Shown: positions 62,874 through 64,000 of the stretch, one piece after another
How positions within the stretch are numbered: the stretch's first letter is position 1
How the letters are laid out: each line of letters begins with the position of its first letter
Source of the DNA: Litorilituus sediminis
GTDB lineage: Bacteria > Pseudomonadota > Gammaproteobacteria > Enterobacterales > Alteromonadaceae
Direction of reading: 5' to 3'
DNA: 64,000 bases
Assembly: GCF_004295665.1 (NCBI RefSeq)
Contig: NZ_CP034759.1
Location: 372,001 to 436,000, forward strand
Made by a program: the position numbers and the translations under genes
Notes under the pieces: generated by a model
Databases searched by the model: none
Seen by the model: only the letters and a program-made list of their open reading frames with translations
What the model was told of the DNA's origin: nothing

Positions 62874-62904
62874 AAGCCCGTTACGAAAGTAACGGGCTTT
62901 TTTC
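62874..62904 (+). terminator. Terminator after tRNA-Ser
   Basis: AAGCCCGTTAC (62874-62884) pairs with GTAACGGGCTT (62889-62899) around GAAA, followed by a T-run. It lies 7 bases past the tRNA CCA end. Confidence 0.9.
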
Positions 62905-62935
62905 GTTCTAGTCTTTTTTTTTCTATTCATTCCTA

Positions 62936-63819
62936 GGGGCTGTTGATCTTTCGCGAGTGTTTTTTGAGCGGCATGGTAAAGCGTTATAATTTGCTTCGCC
63001 AAAAGTAAACTAACAACTCAATACCATGCCTAGACTAATGCTAACTGATAAGCGGTGGTTAAAGCTACTTCAAGTAATGAAGAGCACTGGCCGCATATAC
63101 AACAAACCAAAACACAGAATGACGTTTGAGGGGATATTATATCGACTGAGAACAGGCATCCCGTGGCGCGATTTACCAACAGAGTTTGGCGGCTGGAGTA
63201 GCATTTATCGTCGCTTTAATTTGTGGTCGAAGAAAGGCTTATTGAATATGCTATTCAATGAGTTAGCCAAACTTTCAGATTATGATTGGGTCTTTCTTGA
63301 TGGTTCTATAGTTCGAGCACACCAACACAGTACAGGGGCTGCTACTGACAATTCTGAACAAATAGGAAAAAGTCGAGGGGGAAATTCAACTAAAATTCAC
63401 TTGGCAGTGGATAGTGGTGGTTTGCCAATTTGCTTTGAGCTATCAGAAGGTCAACGACACGACATCGTTCATGCAGAAAGTTTGGTAGCGCAGTTAGATG
63501 ATGTAAATACCGTAGTTTGTGATAAAGGGTATGACAGTGAGCCATTTCGCAAATTTGTTCGAGAGCTGGGCGGGGTAACGGTTATTGCCAAACGTAATTA
63601 CGGACAAGACATAGATAAAACAAGCATGGATTGGTGCTTATACAAATATCGTCATTTGGTTGAAAATGCATTTGCGAGAATCAAGCATTTTAGAGCTATT
63701 TCAACGAGATATGATAAATTAGGAAGGAATTATGCCAGCATGGTATCGCTGGCATTTATGTTAATGTGGCTACCGATGTACTGCTGAACAAGATATGTAC
63801 AGCAAAGATCAACAACCCC
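62936..63819 (+). mobile_element. IS5-family insertion sequence, complete
   Basis: An 884-base element. The ends are imperfect inverted repeats: GGGGCTGTTGATCTTT (62936-62951) and, read inward on the other strand from 63819, GGGGTTGTTGATCTTT, 15 of 16 identical. The element is flanked by the dinucleotide TA on both sides (62934-62935, 63820-63821), as in IS5-family (IS427-type) targeting of CTAG. One intact transposase gene fills it. The exact IS name needs a database comparison. Confidence 0.85.
63026..63787 (+). CDS. IS5-family transposase
   Basis: A 253-aa DDE transposase in a single, uninterrupted frame. An N-terminal DUF4096-type region (RMTFEGILYRLRTGIPWRDLP; WSSIYRRFNLWSKKG) precedes the catalytic core: first Asp in FLDGSIVRAHQHS, second Asp in VCDKGYDSE, Glu in VENAFARIKHFR. 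Many IS427-group elements use a frameshift between two frames; this one does not. It cuts and pastes the flanking element. The gene appears functional. Confidence 0.9.
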   Translation: MPRLMLTDKRWLKLLQVMKSTGRIYNKPKHRMTFEGILYRLRTGIPWRDLPTEFGGWSSIYRRFNLWSKKGLLNMLFNELAKLSDYDWVFLDGSIVRAHQHSTGAATDNSEQIGKSRGGNSTKIHLAVDSGGLPICFELSEGQRHDIVHAESLVAQLDDVNTVVCDKGYDSEPFRKFVRELGGVTVIAKRNYGQDIDKTSMDWCLYKYRHLVENAFARIKHFRAISTRYDKLGRNYASMVSLAFMLMWLPMYC

Positions 63820-63821
63820 TA

Positions 63822-64000
63822 GCAATTAGTTTAACTATTTCTCAAAAAGAACATTTCAGAACTTTATAAATACGCACTGTAATGGCGTGTAATGTTCATT
63901 GCAAAAATACTATGCCATAGTCCGCCTAATTAATTGAGTAGTTACAATTTCAATTGTTGTATTTACTTTTACTGATATAAAGGCTGTAGTAACGGTGAAT
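63822..64000. other. Unassigned sequence at the right edge
   Basis: About 180 bases after the insertion element. No open reading frame or clear structure was found. It is presumably the continuation of the intergenic DNA that followed the tRNA before the element inserted. Confidence 0.4.

Noticed and set aside
62776-64000. Genomic island integrated at tRNA-Ser
   Set aside because: No integrase and no repeat of the tRNA 3' end within the window; only an IS element is present. The right side is cut off, so it cannot be excluded.

Overview
The window looks like a chromosomal segment of a marine gammaproteobacterium of the Alteromonadales, most plausibly the Colwellia/Thalassotalea group. The evidence is AT-rich DNA, housekeeping proteins that resemble Shewanella/Vibrio/E. 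coli orthologues without being enterobacterial, and standard gammaproteobacterial gene orders (pabC-mltG-tmk-holB-pilZ-tatD; gyrA-serC-aroA-cmk-rpsA-ihfB-lapA-lapB-pyrF; tusDCBE). The genus is inferred; no 16S gene is present.

Layout. 1-3935: end of pabC and a co-directional mltG-tmk-holB-PilZ-TatD operon. 3936-15270: mixed genes, including a KefB-like antiporter, divergent tesA and ybbA-ybbP, a small accessory patch (10160-11196) with two unknown proteins and a relic of a phospholipase A2-like domain, an AI-2E family permease, an LprI-like protein, yciI/yciB and an M24 peptidase. 15390-19895: a nitric-oxide-reductase accessory block (norQ, norE, norF, an unknown membrane protein, norD, a zinc-ribbon protein) that lacks the structural genes norC and norB and has FNR/DNR-type boxes in front of norQ and norD. 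20151-37760: fifteen consecutive plus-strand signalling genes. 37761-41594: yfaE-nrdB-nrdA on the minus strand behind a NrdR box pair. 42040-53563: ubiG, then the gyrA to pyrF housekeeping run. 53662-59253: gapA and gnd diverging around two HexR-type boxes, an MsrB-like gene, a lipoprotein and a second, long-form GAPDH. 59418-62598: a small unknown gene, tusE-B-C-D, a YccA-like membrane protein and tag. 62776-63819: tRNA-Ser(UGA) followed by an intact IS5-family element flanked by TA.

The most unusual part is 20151-37760. It is a complete chemosensory system (STAS, CheY, CheA, two CheW, receptor, CheR, CheD, CheB) that continues into a membrane-anchored mini-receptor, a second STAS protein, a REC-PP2C-kinase partner-switching protein, an orphan REC protein, a PAS hybrid histidine kinase and a REC-GGDEF-HPt protein. 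The main receptor is soluble. It starts with a haemoglobin-like globin domain, carries three tandem PAS domains of the Aer2 type with candidate haem histidines, and ends in a CheR-docking pentapeptide (EWEEF). Together with the adjacent nor genes this suggests a gas-sensing (O2/NO) array whose output may reach c-di-GMP and an anti-sigma or STAS-type switch. That reading is inference from domain content and neighbourhood.

Other signals not explained by genes: overlapping, mutually exclusive hairpins and a plus-strand terminator with no gene in front of it, both between ubiG and nrdA; a minus-strand terminator with no nearby gene downstream of tatD; hairpins that enclose or touch the starts of yciB and norE; and CATG-overlapping divergent start codons at tesA/ybbA. 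No CRISPR array, rRNA or prophage was seen.
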